DNA from: Streptococcus sanguinis
GTDB taxonomy: Bacteria > Bacillota > Bacilli > Lactobacillales > Streptococcaceae
DNA: 64,000 bases
Assembly: GCF_026781265.1 (NCBI RefSeq)
Contig: NZ_JAKUVC010000004.1
Coordinates: 186,001 to 250,000, forward strand
Direction of reading: 5' to 3'
The notes beneath the pieces are model-generated. The model had not been told where the DNA came from and searched no databases. It saw nothing but the letters and a program-made list of their open reading frames with translations. The position numbers and the translations under genes were made by a program. Position 1 is the stretch's first letter, and every line of letters begins with the position of its first letter. Of the stretch, positions 44,813-54,740 are shown piece after piece.

Positions 44813-45607
44813 ATGAGTATAAAATTAGTAGCAACGGATATGGACGGCACCTTTTTAGACAGTAAAGGTCAGTTTGATATGGACCGTCTCAAGCAAGTTT
44901 TGACTCGCTTCAAAGAAAAAGATATGTACTTTGCCGTAGCCAGCGGACGCGGTTTCTTGTCGCTGGAAAAGCTGTTTGAGGAAGTGCGCAATGAGATTAT
45001 TTTTATTGCTGAAAACGGCAGTTTAGTGGAATTTCATGGCGAGGACCTCTATGAAGCAACTATGCCTCGGGACTTTTACCTCAAGGTTTTTGACAAGCTG
45101 CAGGAATCACCCTATGTCAATGTCAATGAGCTGCTTTTGACGGGCAAACGTGCCTGCTATGTCTTGGAGACTGTGGATCCGACCTATCTTTCCTTCAGTG
45201 CTCATTATAATGAAAACATTCAAAAAGTGGCTAGCCTGGCTGATATCGACGATGAAATTTTCAAGTTTACGACCAATTTTGCTGAGGACCAAGTCGCAGC
45301 TGGTGAAGCTTGGGTCAATGAGAATATCGATGGAGTTAAGGCCATGACGACTGGCTATAAGTCCATTGACATCGTTCTGGATTATGTGGATAAGGGGGTT
45401 GCCATTGTCGAGCTGGCCAAGAAGCTTGACATAGATCTTTCTCAGGTTATGGTTTTTGGTGATAATCTCAATGATTTGCACATGATGCAGGTGGCTGGCT
45501 ATCCGATTGCGACTGAAAATGCTCGCCCTGAGATTTTAGAAGTCGCCAAGGAAGTCATCGGTCACCATGATGCTCAGTCAGTTATCACTTACATGGAGGG
45601 GTTATAA
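44813..45607 (+). CDS. Cof-type HAD hydrolase (first)
   Basis: This is a HAD phosphatase of 264 residues with a C2B cap. Motif I is DMDGTFLDS (nucleophile and acid Asp), motif II is in AVASGR, and motif III/IV reads VMVFGDNLNDLHMM. It most resembles sugar-phosphate or flavin-phosphate phosphatases; the substrate is unknown. It begins one base after smc and its TAATG junction overlaps the next HAD gene by one base. Confidence 0.9.
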   Translation: MSIKLVATDMDGTFLDSKGQFDMDRLKQVLTRFKEKDMYFAVASGRGFLSLEKLFEEVRNEIIFIAENGSLVEFHGEDLYEATMPRDFYLKVFDKLQESPYVNVNELLLTGKRACYVLETVDPTYLSFSAHYNENIQKVASLADIDDEIFKFTTNFAEDQVAAGEAWVNENIDGVKAMTTGYKSIDIVLDYVDKGVAIVELAKKLDIDLSQVMVFGDNLNDLHMMQVAGYPIATENARPEILEVAKEVIGHHDAQSVITYMEGL

Positions 45608-46425
45608 TGGCAGATATAAAACTGATTGCTCTGGACTTGGATGGAACTCTCCTGACTTCAGACAAGAAGATTTCTGACCGCAATTTAGCGGCTTTAAAAG
45701 CAGCTCAGGCCAAGGGACTTAAGGTAGTTCTGACTACTGGTCGTCCCCTCAAGGCCATGGACTTTTTCCTGCATGAGCTGGGAACAGACGGTCAAGAGGA
45801 TGAGTACACCATTACTTTTAATGGTGGTCTTGTTCAGCGCAACACTGGAGAAATCCTTGATAAAACAGTCTTTTCTTATGATGATGTAGCTCGGATTTAC
45901 GAGGAGACGGATAAGCTCCACATACCGCTTGATGCTATCTGCGAAGGACTTGTCTATCAGATTCAATCCGATCAAGACTCGCTTTATGCTCAGTTCAATC
46001 CTGCTCTGACCTTTGAGTCTATTGATTTTAGTGATTTGTCCAGCCAGCAGACTTATAATAAATGTGTGACTGCTTATGCTCAAGAACCACTGGATGCGGC
46101 CATTGAGCAAATCTCACCAGAATTATTTGAGCGCTATGAGATTTTCAAATCTAGAGAAATGTTGCTGGAGTGGTCCCCTAAAAATGTCTATAAGGCCAAC
46201 GGTCTGGAGAAACTGATTGCCCATTTAGGCATTGAGAGAAGTCAGGTCATGGCCTGTGGTGATGAAGCCAACGATCTGTCTATGATTGAGTGGGCTGGTT
46301 TGGGAGTGGCTATGCAGAATGCAGTAGCCAGCGTCAAAGAAGCAGCCAATGTTGTGACACCTATGACCAATGATGAGGATGCAGTGGCTTGGGCTATTGA
46401 AGAATATGTACTAAAGGAGGATTAG
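45607..46425 (+). CDS. Cof-type HAD hydrolase (second)
   Basis: This is a second HAD phosphatase of 272 residues, adjacent to but not a close copy of the first. Motif I is DLDGTLLTSDK, motif II lies in VLTTGR, and motif IV is VMACGDEANDLSM. A cap domain spans about 90-195. It starts on the last base of the upstream stop, so the two are translationally coupled. The substrate is unknown. Confidence 0.9.
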   Translation: MADIKLIALDLDGTLLTSDKKISDRNLAALKAAQAKGLKVVLTTGRPLKAMDFFLHELGTDGQEDEYTITFNGGLVQRNTGEILDKTVFSYDDVARIYEETDKLHIPLDAICEGLVYQIQSDQDSLYAQFNPALTFESIDFSDLSSQQTYNKCVTAYAQEPLDAAIEQISPELFERYEIFKSREMLLEWSPKNVYKANGLEKLIAHLGIERSQVMACGDEANDLSMIEWAGLGVAMQNAVASVKEAANVVTPMTNDEDAVAWAIEEYVLKED

Positions 46426-46428
46426 TCG

Positions 46429-47949
46429 ATGGGATTATTTGACCGCCTTTTCGGCCGAAAAAAACAAGAACCACCGATTGAAGAAGTTGTCAAGGAAGCA
46501 TTGGAAAAAATTGACGAGCTTGAAAAAGAAACAGCGTCTGTTCCAGAAGCAGGAGAGAATCTTGAAGCGGAAGCTGTTCAGTCCTATCAGGGCGAGCAGC
46601 AACTTGATGACCAAATTTCGGATACAAAAGATAGTTTGGCTGATGTTGAAGAGTCAGCATCTCAAGCTATCCAAGAAGAAAGCAAGGAGCCAGAGCATGA
46701 AAGAGACATTATTGCAGAAAATCAAGAAGTGGCTCAAGGAGCAACTCAGACTGAAGAAACTCTAGAAGAGCATCATGCTGATAGCAATGACGAAACGGTA
46801 GAAGAACTTGTTGAACAAGCGGATTTTTCGGATGAAGCTTTATCTCATACTGAGCATGAAGCAGCTTCTTATGACGAGGTGATAACTGATTCAATTAATG
46901 AGTTCGAACCAGAAACAGAAGATGTTCCACTAACAGAATCTGAACATGTCAAGCAAGCAGCTGATTTTGCTGAAGAATCAGAAGCAGCAGCTACAGAAGA
47001 GCCTGCTGAACTTCCTCGAGAGGAATCCACTCAGGAAAAATATGACCGCAGCCTAAAGAAGACTCGGACAGGATTTGGAGCACGGCTCAATGCCTTCTTT
47101 GCTAATTTCCGCTCAGTAGATGAAGAGTTCTTCGAAGACTTGGAAGAGCTGCTCATCACTAGTGATGTAGGAGTTCAAGTGGCTTCCAGTCTGACTGAGG
47201 AACTACGCTATGAAGCCCGTCTGGAAAATTCTAAAAAACCAGCTGCTCTGCGCCAGCTGATTATTGAAAAATTAGTGGACATTTATGAGAAAGATGGCCG
47301 CTTTAATGAAAAAATCAATTTCCAAAATGGACTAACTGTCATGCTCTTTGTTGGGGTCAACGGAGTCGGTAAGACGACTTCTATCGGTAAACTAGCCTAT
47401 AAGTACAAACAACAAGGCAAGAAAGTCATGTTGGTAGCTGCAGATACATTCCGTGCTGGAGCAGTAGCTCAGCTAGCTGAATGGGGTCGGCGCGTAGATG
47501 TTCCAGTCGTGACAGGGCCTGAGAAGAGCGACCCTGCCAGTGTGGTATATGACGGTATGGAGCGTGCTCAGGCAGAGCAGGTTGATGTTCTTATGATTGA
47601 CACTGCTGGTCGCTTGCAAAATAAGGACAATCTCATGGCGGAGCTGGAGAAAATTGGCCGCATTATTAAGCGAGTGGATCCAGAAGCACCACATGAAACT
47701 TTCCTAGCCCTCGATGCTTCAACTGGTCAGAATGCTCTAGTTCAGGCTAAAGAATTTTCTAAAATCACTCCAGTCACAGGAATTGTACTGACAAAGATTG
47801 ATGGAACAGCTCGAGGCGGGGTTGTGTTAGCTATTCGTCAGGAATTGGATATCCCAGTGAAGCTGATTGGCTTTGGAGAAAAGATTGATGATATCGGTGA
47901 GTTCAACTCAGAGAACTTTATGAAAGGCCTGCTTGAAGGCTTGGTATAA
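46429..47949 (+). CDS. ftsY: signal recognition particle receptor FtsY
   Basis: FtsY is the GTPase that docks SRP-ribosome complexes at the membrane. The N-terminal A domain is long (about 1-200) and very acidic, rich in Glu, after a short basic start LFDRLFGRKKQE. The NG domain has P-loop GVNGVGKTT (309-317), DTFRAGAVAQL, DTAGRLQNKDNL and TKIDGTARGG. Length is 506, larger than the Bacillus protein because of the acidic region. AAAGGAGG precedes the ATG. Confidence 0.97.
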   Translation: MGLFDRLFGRKKQEPPIEEVVKEALEKIDELEKETASVPEAGENLEAEAVQSYQGEQQLDDQISDTKDSLADVEESASQAIQEESKEPEHERDIIAENQEVAQGATQTEETLEEHHADSNDETVEELVEQADFSDEALSHTEHEAASYDEVITDSINEFEPETEDVPLTESEHVKQAADFAEESEAAATEEPAELPREESTQEKYDRSLKKTRTGFGARLNAFFANFRSVDEEFFEDLEELLITSDVGVQVASSLTEELRYEARLENSKKPAALRQLIIEKLVDIYEKDGRFNEKINFQNGLTVMLFVGVNGVGKTTSIGKLAYKYKQQGKKVMLVAADTFRAGAVAQLAEWGRRVDVPVVTGPEKSDPASVVYDGMERAQAEQVDVLMIDTAGRLQNKDNLMAELEKIGRIIKRVDPEAPHETFLALDASTGQNALVQAKEFSKITPVTGIVLTKIDGTARGGVVLAIRQELDIPVKLIGFGEKIDDIGEFNSENFMKGLLEGLV

Positions 47950-47953
47950 AGCA

Positions 47954-47982
47954 AAAAAGCCAGTATACGTACTGGCTTTTTA
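47954..47982. terminator. bidirectional terminator ftsY / zwf
   Basis: AAAAAGCCAGTA / TACTGGCTTTTT around a TACG loop. It lies just after ftsY and about 18 bases past the convergent zwf stop. Confidence 0.88.
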
Positions 47983-47999
47983 TGAACAATTTTTAAATT

Positions 48000-49460
48000 T
48001 TATTTGTTTGGAGTCCACTGCCAGTCAGCTCCAAGTTCTCTAAGGAGTTCAAAGGATGCGTCTGGTCCCATAGATCCGACAGGATATTCATAGAGAGGCA
48101 CTTCATTGCTATGCCAGAGTTCTTCAATCTGATCGATCAGCTCCCAGCTGGAGCGGACTTCATCCCAGTGGCTGAAGTTGGTTGAGTCATTGTTGAGGAC
48201 GTCAAAGATTAATTTTTCGTAAGGATCAGGGGATGCGCCACTAGCTGTTGCGTCTGTTCGATAGTCCAGAGAGAGAGGAGCTAAGCTGAAGCGCTCGCCG
48301 ACCTCTTTGCCATTCATGCTAAGTGAGAAGCCCTCAGTTGGCTGGATATGAATGGTCAGAACATTTGGTGCTAATTCCTCACCAAAGATAGACTCCATCT
48401 GCTTGAAAACAATATTGACAAGAGTGCCTTTTTCAGTGAGACGTTTACCAGTTCGGAAGAAAAATGGAACATCACGGAAACGCTCGCTATTGACGAAGAA
48501 AGCTCCTGAAGCAAAAGTCTCGGTCATGGAGTCAGGATTGACATTAGGCTCACTCCGGTAGGAGATGTATTTCTTGCCTTTGACCGTGCCAGACTTATAC
48601 TGACCGCGGATAAAGAAGCGTTTTAAGTCTTCTTTATTCGGCTTTACCAAGCGCTCAAAAACTTTGACTTTCTCTGCCCGAATATCCTCTTTGCTGAAGC
48701 TTTTCGGCTTGTCCATAGCTAAGAGTGACAGGAGCTGTAAGGTATGATTCTGCACCATATCGCGCAGAGCACCGGACTGGTCATAGTAACCGCCACGTTC
48801 TTCGACACCTAATTTTTCTGCAAAGGTAATCTGGACATTGTCAATGTAGTCACGATTCCAGATGTTTTCAAAGATAAGATTGGCAAAGCGGATAGCGAAG
48901 ATGCTCTGAATCATTTCCTTGCCTAGATAATGGTCAATACGGAAAATCTGCTCTTCATCAAAGGCAGCCAAGAGTTCTTCATTAAGTTGGCTGGCAGTTG
49001 CCAAATCTGTTCCGAAAGGTTTTTCGACAATCAGACGTTCAAATCCTTTGCCATCTACAATGTTTTCAGACTTGAGGTGTTTGGCAATGGTACCAAAAAA
49101 TTGCGGAGCCATGGACAGGAAGAAGAGTTTATTGTGCTCGGCTTGGTACTGCTCATTGAGTCGGTTTTGAAGCTTGCGCAGCTCAATGTAGTGCTCGGTA
49201 TCTTGCACATCATGGCTTTGATAGTAGAAGTGACTGGCAAACTCTTGGGCTTGCTCGGGGCTGTCGGCTAAATCAGCGATTGCTTCGACAACGACAGACT
49301 CAAAATACTCCTTGCTCCAAGGCCGGCGGGCTGTTCCAATGACTGCAAAATGCTTGGAAAGATTGCCAGACTTATAGAGCCTGAAGAGGGATGGATAGAG
49401 TTTTCTTTTGGCCAAGTCACCGCTGGCTCCGAAAATTGTTACAATAACTTTTGAAGACAT
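48000..49460 (-). CDS. zwf: glucose-6-phosphate 1-dehydrogenase
   Basis: This is the first enzyme of the oxidative pentose phosphate pathway, oxidising glucose 6-phosphate with NADP. N-terminal nucleotide motif GASGDLAKRKLYPSLF is visible at about residue 11. The substrate-binding RIDHYLGKEM lies near residue 178, with the catalytic His in it. Length is 486, standard. It is transcribed alone from the minus strand; no clear regulatory site was found upstream. Confidence 0.97.
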   Translation of the reverse strand: MSSKVIVTIFGASGDLAKRKLYPSLFRLYKSGNLSKHFAVIGTARRPWSKEYFESVVVEAIADLADSPEQAQEFASHFYYQSHDVQDTEHYIELRKLQNRLNEQYQAEHNKLFFLSMAPQFFGTIAKHLKSENIVDGKGFERLIVEKPFGTDLATASQLNEELLAAFDEEQIFRIDHYLGKEMIQSIFAIRFANLIFENIWNRDYIDNVQITFAEKLGVEERGGYYDQSGALRDMVQNHTLQLLSLLAMDKPKSFSKEDIRAEKVKVFERLVKPNKEDLKRFFIRGQYKSGTVKGKKYISYRSEPNVNPDSMTETFASGAFFVNSERFRDVPFFFRTGKRLTEKGTLVNIVFKQMESIFGEELAPNVLTIHIQPTEGFSLSMNGKEVGERFSLAPLSLDYRTDATASGASPDPYEKLIFDVLNNDSTNFSHWDEVRSSWELIDQIEELWHSNEVPLYEYPVGSMGPDASFELLRELGADWQWTPNK

Positions 49461-49595
49461 CCTGATACCTATTTTCTAAATGATGTCTCTATTTTATCAC
49501 AATTTTTCTAAAGATTGTATTCAGAAATTCGGTTTCTGAAAAGGAAGATAAACAGAAAGAAATCAACCGCTGCTTGAAACATATTCAAATCCAAA

Positions 49596-49633
49596 AAATG
49601 AGGCTAAGACACAATTGTGCCAGCCTCGTTTTC
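49596..49633 (-). terminator. terminator of the permease operon (GAGGCT hairpin)
   Basis: GAGGCT (49600-49605) / AGCCTC (49622-49627) enclosing the palindrome CACAATTGTG (49610-49619). On the minus strand a CATTTTTTGG tail follows. Confidence 0.75.
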
Positions 49634-49634
49634 T

Positions 49635-50453
49635 TTATTCAAATACCCGATAAACGTAAGGATTGTCCGGTTTTTCTACCTTATCAAAGCTTTCAACTTC
49701 TAGAGTTGGCAGGCTTTGCCCCAGACTTTTATGGTAGTGCATGGTAATTTTTCCCTTGGCATGAATCCAGGTATTATTCTCGAAATGCTGGGTATTTCCA
49801 GTCGTCAAGAGGCCATAGACACCTGAGTCGGCGATACAATGGATAATACCGAAGCGAAAGAGAAATTGGCTCTTCTGATCGCTGGGGTCATTGTAGACAA
49901 ACCCGGTGAACTCCAGCGTCTTGCCTACAAACTCGTCGGGATAATCATAGATGACTTCCATGATTTCCATGTAGTTCTCAGTTGTGACCTGAATGGTATC
50001 TTGCTTGACATATTTCTTAGCGGCTGCCCGCATTTCTTTTTCGTAAGCCCCCTTGGTAAAGTAGGTGCTGGTGTCCGGCTTCAGGTATTGGCTGGTTGTG
50101 CCTTCGTCCTGCTGAATAGCGGTTGAAGTTCCCTCAGCCAGCGGGAAATGAAATCCTTTAGCCGAAACTGTTGTCGAATCCAAGGTTACAGTTGGAAAGA
50201 AAATTCCTACAAAAAGCGGAATGACGAGGAGCAGTCCGCTGCCTAACTTGGCCCAGCGAGTGCTTAAATGACTATGAACCTCCATCTTCTTCATCCAGAT
50301 GATAAGCTGCACGACTGCCAAGACAAAGGACAGAATCATAGACAAGTATGCCAGATAGGAATAGTGGAGATTGATATATTGATTAAGCTTGCCCGTCAGC
50401 TGCAGATACATGGTAATCTCAAAGTAGCCGACTAAGATTAAAAATCGAATCAT
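49635..50453 (-). CDS. TIGR03943 family membrane/exported protein
   Basis: This is a partner protein of YraQ-type permeases, 272 residues, of unknown function. Three hydrophobic segments occupy about the first 95 residues, then an extracellular domain of beta type with the pattern YPDEFVGKTLEFTGFVY and RFGIIHCIADSG. The ATG at 50453 overlaps the permease TGA (ATGA), so the longer frame to 50474 is rejected. Gene pairs of this kind are widely conserved in Firmicutes; metal homeostasis has been suggested but I cannot show it. Confidence 0.85.
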   Translation of the reverse strand: MIRFLILVGYFEITMYLQLTGKLNQYINLHYSYLAYLSMILSFVLAVVQLIIWMKKMEVHSHLSTRWAKLGSGLLLVIPLFVGIFFPTVTLDSTTVSAKGFHFPLAEGTSTAIQQDEGTTSQYLKPDTSTYFTKGAYEKEMRAAAKKYVKQDTIQVTTENYMEIMEVIYDYPDEFVGKTLEFTGFVYNDPSDQKSQFLFRFGIIHCIADSGVYGLLTTGNTQHFENNTWIHAKGKITMHYHKSLGQSLPTLEVESFDKVEKPDNPYVYRVFE

Positions 50454-51355
50454 AGCACTACCCCCACAAGCCAAGAGTAAAGAAAGACGACGACGGTAAC
50501 CAGGCTGATAAATTGCCAGATAAAGCGTGTCTTAAAGTAGTTTTTCATCATCAGCAGATTCTTGACATCTAGCATAGGCCCAATGACCAAGAAAGCTAAG
50601 ACTGGCGATAGGCCGAAGCTAGCAATCAAGGAGCTCCCGATGAAAGCATCAGCTTCGCTGCAAAGTGAGAGCAGGAAGGACAGCAGCATGAGCAGGAGAA
50701 TAGCAACAGCTGGTGTCGAGCTGATGGAGGTCAGGATTCTGGTTGGCACATAGACTTGGACCAGGCTGGCAAAGAGACAGCCAAAGACAAGATAGCGGCC
50801 TGTATCGAAAAATTCGTCAATGGCCTGCACAAAGACCTGAAAAAGCTTTTGTCCCTTGCTGAGATGTGAAAAGTCATGCTCATGAACCGCTTTGCGATTT
50901 TCTTTTTGGATATTGCTATCTGCAAAGAAGCCCAGAAAAATCCCTAAAAGAACAGCCACGACCATAGAACCTAAAGCACGAAGCAGAGCCATTCGGAAGG
51001 AATTTCCAAAGGCTGAGTAGGTCGCAAAGAGTACGATGGGGTTGATGACTGGAGCCGTTACCAGAAAAGGCACAGCCGTGTAGCTGGGAACTTTCTTTTC
51101 CAGAAACCGGTTTATAATGGGAACGATTCCGCACTCGCAAGAGGGGAAGACAAAACCAATCAAGCTCCCAAAGAAAATCCGAGCCCATTTGTTCTTGGGC
51201 AGGAAACGATAAACCTTGTCCGGCGTGACATACACCTCGATAAAGCCAGAAATGATACTTCCAATCAAGACAAAAGGCAGGGCCTCAATGATAATGGAGA
51301 GAAAGATGGCGCCGGCTTGCAGGACACTGGCCGGCAGCTGAGAGAAGAAGCTCAT
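50450..51355 (-). CDS. permease of the YraQ/UPF0718 family
   Basis: This is a polytopic membrane protein of 301 residues with about eight helices. Family motifs are visible: FGSLIGFVFPSCECGIVPI with the paired Cys, and SFLLSLCSEADAFIGSSL with another Cys and acidic residues inside the membrane, suggesting metal or thiol chemistry. Its ATG overlaps the stop of the small upstream gene (ATGA) and its stop overlaps the TIGR03943 start, so the three form one coupled unit. The substrate is unknown. Confidence 0.88.
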   Translation of the reverse strand: MSFFSQLPASVLQAGAIFLSIIIEALPFVLIGSIISGFIEVYVTPDKVYRFLPKNKWARIFFGSLIGFVFPSCECGIVPIINRFLEKKVPSYTAVPFLVTAPVINPIVLFATYSAFGNSFRMALLRALGSMVVAVLLGIFLGFFADSNIQKENRKAVHEHDFSHLSKGQKLFQVFVQAIDEFFDTGRYLVFGCLFASLVQVYVPTRILTSISSTPAVAILLLMLLSFLLSLCSEADAFIGSSLIASFGLSPVLAFLVIGPMLDVKNLLMMKNYFKTRFIWQFISLVTVVVFLYSWLVGVVL

Positions 51356-51489
51356 TCTTTCTTATCCTTCTCGTTTTTAGATTTTTTCTTGTCTTCCTCA
51401 GGGAACTCTACCTTTTCCATCTTGGGAAGGGTCGCAAACTCCTCAAACATTTTGTCCAAATCATCTGATCTAGTAAATTTAACAGCCAT
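51352..51489 (-). CDS. SPJ_0845-type small charged protein
   Basis: This is a 45-residue protein, MAVKFTRSDDLDKMFEEF at its start and a lysine/glutamate-rich end (KKKSKNEKDKKE). It is strongly charged with no membrane helix. An AATGAGGTGCC ribosome site precedes the ATG. The stop overlaps the permease ATG. I recognise it as the small streptococcal SPJ_0845 family; its function is unknown. The coupling suggests an accessory to the permease pair. Confidence 0.8.
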   Translation of the reverse strand: MAVKFTRSDDLDKMFEEFATLPKMEKVEFPEEDKKKSKNEKDKKE

Positions 51490-51652
51490 AAAGGCACCTC
51501 ATTTCTAAAATAATAATTCTATTATACTACCAATTATCAAAAAATGAAATTTTGAAACATAGGAGACTCTTTGTCGCTGATTTACCCTAAATTTTTTTGT
51601 ACAAATAGTACTAAATAGTTCTAAAACTGCCTATCTTTCAAAGCACTTGTGA

Positions 51653-51658
51653 TATAAT
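51653..51658 (+). promoter_or_regulatory. -10 box directly upstream of tex
   Basis: TATAAT with extended TGA (TTGTGATATAAT). It ends 9 bases before the ATG, so the transcript would have a leader of only two to four bases. A fair AGGA lies between but would not be transcribed in full. Confidence 0.55.
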
Positions 51659-51667
51659 AGGATTGTT

Positions 51668-53800
51668 ATGGAAAATATAAATATTGAAAAAATTGCCCAG
51701 AAATTGGACCTTAAAGAAAGCCAAGTATCACAGGTCCTAGATCTGACCGCTGAAGGAAATACAATTCCTTTTATTGCTCGTTACCGTAAGGAAATGACAG
51801 GAAATTTAGATGAGGTCGAGATTAAGGCAATCATTGACCTAGATAAGAGCATGACTGCCTTGGCAGAGCGTAAAGCGACGGTCTTAGCTAAGATTGAGGA
51901 GCAGGGCAAACTAACGGATGCTCTGCGCTCTGAGATTGAGGCTGCTGAAAAGCTGGCTGATGTGGAAGAACTTTATCTGCCTTATAAGGAGAAGCGTCGT
52001 ACCAAGGCTACGATTGCGCGTGAAGCAGGTCTCTTTCCTTTGGCCCGCTTCATCCTACAAGATTCGTCTAATCTGAAGGAAGAGGCTGAGAAACTGACTA
52101 GTGAAGCCTTTCCAACATCAGAAGCTGCTCTAGCTGGAGCAGTGGATATTCTGACTGAAGCAATTTCTGAAGATACCAAGCTGCGGGCTTGGACCTACCA
52201 CGAGATGCAGAACAATTCTTCTATCGTATCCAGTCTCAAAGACGGTGATCTAGATGAAAAGCAGGTCTTCCAGATTTATTATGATTTTTCCGAAAAAGTA
52301 GCGACTATGCAAGGCTACCGGACACTGGCCCTTAACCGTGGTGAGAAGCTAGGTATTCTCAAGATTGGTTTTGAGCACAATCTTGAGAAGATCTTACGCT
52401 TCTTTGAAGTACGTTTCAAGGTGAAAAATGCCTATATTATTGAAGCTGTCCAGCAAGCGGTCAAAAAGAAAATCATTCCAGCTATGGAGCGACGTATTCG
52501 GACCGAGCTGACTGAGGCTGCTGAGGATGGTGCGATTCAGCTCTTCTCAGATAACCTTCGCCATCTCCTCCTGATTGCTCCTCTCAAAGGTCGTGTAGTA
52601 CTGGGCTTTGACCCAGCCTTTCGGACAGGAGCCAAGCTAGCTGTTGTTGATGCGACAGGTAAGATGCTGACGACTCATGTTATCTATCCAGTAGCGCCAG
52701 CAAAGCCATCTCAGATTGAAGCTTCTAAGAAGGAACTGTCAGAGCTGATTGAGCAGTTTGGCGTGGAAATCATTGCCATCGGAAACGGAACTGCCAGCCG
52801 AGAAAGCGAAGCTTTTGTAGCAGAAGTTTTGAAATCCCATCCGAATGTCAGCTATGTCATCGTCAATGAGAGCGGAGCATCTGTCTACTCTGCTAGTGAA
52901 CTGGCTCGTCATGAGTTTCCAGATTTGACTGTTGAAAAGCGCTCAGCTATTTCCATTGCCCGCCGCCTGCAAGATCCTTTAGCAGAGTTGGTTAAGATTG
53001 ATCCTAAGTCTATCGGGGTTGGTCAGTACCAACATGATGTCAGCCAGAAAAAACTGTCTGAAAGTCTGGACTTTGTCGTTGATACAGTGGTCAACCAAGT
53101 CGGAGTTAATATCAACACAGCCAGTCCTGCCCTGCTGGCCCATGTAGCTGGTCTTAATAAAACTATCTCAGAAAATATTGTCAAGTACCGGGAAACGGAA
53201 GGCTTGATTCGGTCTCGCGAGGCCATCAAGAAAGTGCCGCGTCTAGGCGCAAAGGCTTTTGAACAGGCAGCCGGCTTCCTGCGTATTCCAGAAAGTGATA
53301 ACTTGCTAGACAATACAGGCGTTCACCCAGAGTCTTATAAGGCGGTGGAGGAGCTCTTTAAGCGTCTTGAAATTAGCAGTTTGGATGAAGCAGCTCAGGC
53401 CAAATTAAAGGCTGTGCAGATTTCTAGTTTGGCTGCCGAGTTGGGATTGGGGGAAGAAACACTTAAAGATATTATTGCTGATTTGCTCAAGCCTGGCAGA
53501 GATTTGCGAGATTCCTTTGTCGTACCAGTTCTGAGGCAGGATGTCTTGGATATCAAGGACCTGCGCATCGGTCAAAAGCTGGAAGGAGTCGTCCGCAATG
53601 TCGTCGATTTCGGAGCCTTTGTGGATATTGGTATCCACGAAGATGGTCTTATCCATATCTCCAAGCTGAGCACAGACTATATCAAGCATCCTAGTCAAGT
53701 CCTATCTGTTGGTGACTTGGTCACTGTCTGGGTGAATAAATTGGATGTGGAACGGGAGAAGGTTAACCTCTCTCTGATAGCACCAAATGAATCTAACTAA
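51668..53800 (+). CDS. tex: Tex family S1 RNA-binding transcription factor
   Basis: This is a nucleic-acid-binding protein of 710 residues associated with RNA polymerase. In order: N-terminal helical domains (to about 320), the YqgF RNase H-like domain (about 325-450, [19 protein letters not shown]), helix-hairpin-helix domains (about 490-590) and the C-terminal S1 domain ([20 protein letters not shown], about 640-706). The ATG is set by the family N-terminus; a leaderless transcript is likely. Its end overlaps the SprT-like gene by 14 bases. Confidence 0.96.
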   Translation: MENINIEKIAQKLDLKESQVSQVLDLTAEGNTIPFIARYRKEMTGNLDEVEIKAIIDLDKSMTALAERKATVLAKIEEQGKLTDALRSEIEAAEKLADVEELYLPYKEKRRTKATIAREAGLFPLARFILQDSSNLKEEAEKLTSEAFPTSEAALAGAVDILTEAISEDTKLRAWTYHEMQNNSSIVSSLKDGDLDEKQVFQIYYDFSEKVATMQGYRTLALNRGEKLGILKIGFEHNLEKILRFFEVRFKVKNAYIIEAVQQAVKKKIIPAMERRIRTELTEAAEDGAIQLFSDNLRHLLLIAPLKGRVVLGFDPAFRTGAKLAVVDATGKMLTTHVIYPVAPAKPSQIEASKKELSELIEQFGVEIIAIGNGTASRESEAFVAEVLKSHPNVSYVIVNESGASVYSASELARHEFPDLTVEKRSAISIARRLQDPLAELVKIDPKSIGVGQYQHDVSQKKLSESLDFVVDTVVNQVGVNINTASPALLAHVAGLNKTISENIVKYRETEGLIRSREAIKKVPRLGAKAFEQAAGFLRIPESDNLLDNTGVHPESYKAVEELFKRLEISSLDEAAQAKLKAVQISSLAAELGLGEETLKDIIADLLKPGRDLRDSFVVPVLRQDVLDIKDLRIGQKLEGVVRNVVDFGAFVDIGIHEDGLIHISKLSTDYIKHPSQVLSVGDLVTVWVNKLDVEREKVNLSLIAPNESN

Positions 53801-54224
53801 CTATGTCAAGCGAGTTTCGCTTGAGGATTTTGGCTGGGAATTCCGCCACCAAGCTTATTGGAATAAGCGTCTCCGTACTACAGGGGGACGCTTCTTTCCT
53901 AAAGACGGACATCTGGATTTCAACCCAAAAATCTATGAAACTTTTGGGCTGGAGATCTTTCGAAAAATTGTCCGCCATGAGTTGGCTCATTATCACCTCT
54001 ATTATCAGGGTAAAGGTTACCGCCATGGGGATAGAGATTTTAAAGACCTGCTCAAGCGAGTTGATGGTCTGCGCTACGCCCCCTCATTGTCAGATTCGCA
54101 ATCCTTTCTCATCTATGAATGCCTGCGCTGCGGAGCACTTATCCGTCGCAGACGCAGAGTCAATCTTCAAAAATACTGTTGCGGACGCTGTATGGGCAAG
54201 CTTCGTTTGTCAGAGAAAGCTTGA
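53787..54224 (+). CDS. SprT-like zinc metalloprotease family protein
   Basis: This is a 145-residue protein with HELAHYH (HExxH zinc site, near residue 65) and a second ligand in YRHGDRDFK. The C-terminal half is a zinc ribbon (CLRCG ... YCCGRC). Eukaryotic relatives (Spartan) digest DNA-protein crosslinks; bacterial SprT function is unsettled. It starts inside tex, suggesting coupling with a transcription/nucleic-acid factor. Confidence 0.9.
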   Translation: MNLTNYVKRVSLEDFGWEFRHQAYWNKRLRTTGGRFFPKDGHLDFNPKIYETFGLEIFRKIVRHELAHYHLYYQGKGYRHGDRDFKDLLKRVDGLRYAPSLSDSQSFLIYECLRCGALIRRRRRVNLQKYCCGRCMGKLRLSEKA

Positions 54225-54234
54225 TAGATCAGCA

Positions 54235-54262
54235 AGAGAGTTCCTTGAAGAACTCTCTTTTT
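54235..54262 (+). terminator. terminator after the SprT-like gene
   Basis: AGAGAGTTC (54235-54243) / GAACTCTCT (54250-54258), CTTGAA loop and a T-run. Confidence 0.85.
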
Positions 54263-54362
54263 TAAAAGAATGAATATTCTAATCCATAATCAGCCTTTGG
54301 CCCGATTGTTTTCTCATGAAATATGGTAGAATAAAGTAAATATGATCATTGAGGTCTCTATC

Positions 54363-54638
54363 ATGAACGTGAAATTCTATAAGTTGAAAAAGAATCGACT
54401 GATTTCCGGTGTCTTGTCCGGTCTGTCTGATAAATTTGATTTTGATCTGAGCCTAGTGCGCTTCCTCTTTATTATCTTTACTGTGGTCAATTTCGGCTTG
54501 GGAATTCTCATCTATATCCTGCTGGCCATGGTTATGCCTTATAAAGAAGACTTAGAAGAAGAAATGTACGGAACTGGCCCACGCAAACGAAAAGAAGCGG
54601 AAGCTATCAAAGACGATAAAGACGGTTGGTTTTGGTAA
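54363..54638 (+). CDS. PspC domain (phage shock protein C) protein
   Basis: This is a 91-residue membrane protein. Its basic start KFYKLKKNRLISGVLSGLSDKF followed by a long hydrophobic hairpin (about 35-62) is the PspC domain. The C-terminus is charged (KRKEAEAIKDDKDGWFW). The ATG at 54363 has GAGG eight bases upstream. An upstream ATG at 54342 is also in frame but sits only nine bases after a TAGAAT -10 element. It may act in envelope-stress signalling; no Psp partners are nearby. Confidence 0.88.
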   Translation: MNVKFYKLKKNRLISGVLSGLSDKFDFDLSLVRFLFIIFTVVNFGLGILIYILLAMVMPYKEDLEEEMYGTGPRKRKEAEAIKDDKDGWFW

Positions 54639-54659
54639 TTCTTAATAAAATAGAAAATT

Positions 54660-54682
54660 TCGGGATGCACTCCCGATTTTTT
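54660..54682 (+). terminator. terminator after the pspC gene
   Basis: TCGGGA (54660-54665) / TCCCGA (54671-54676), TGCAC loop and six T. Confidence 0.8.
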
Positions 54683-54740
54683 GCTTGAAGTAGGGAATGT
54701 TTTAGTAAGACATTTCTATGCCGTGATTTATTTTCTGCTT

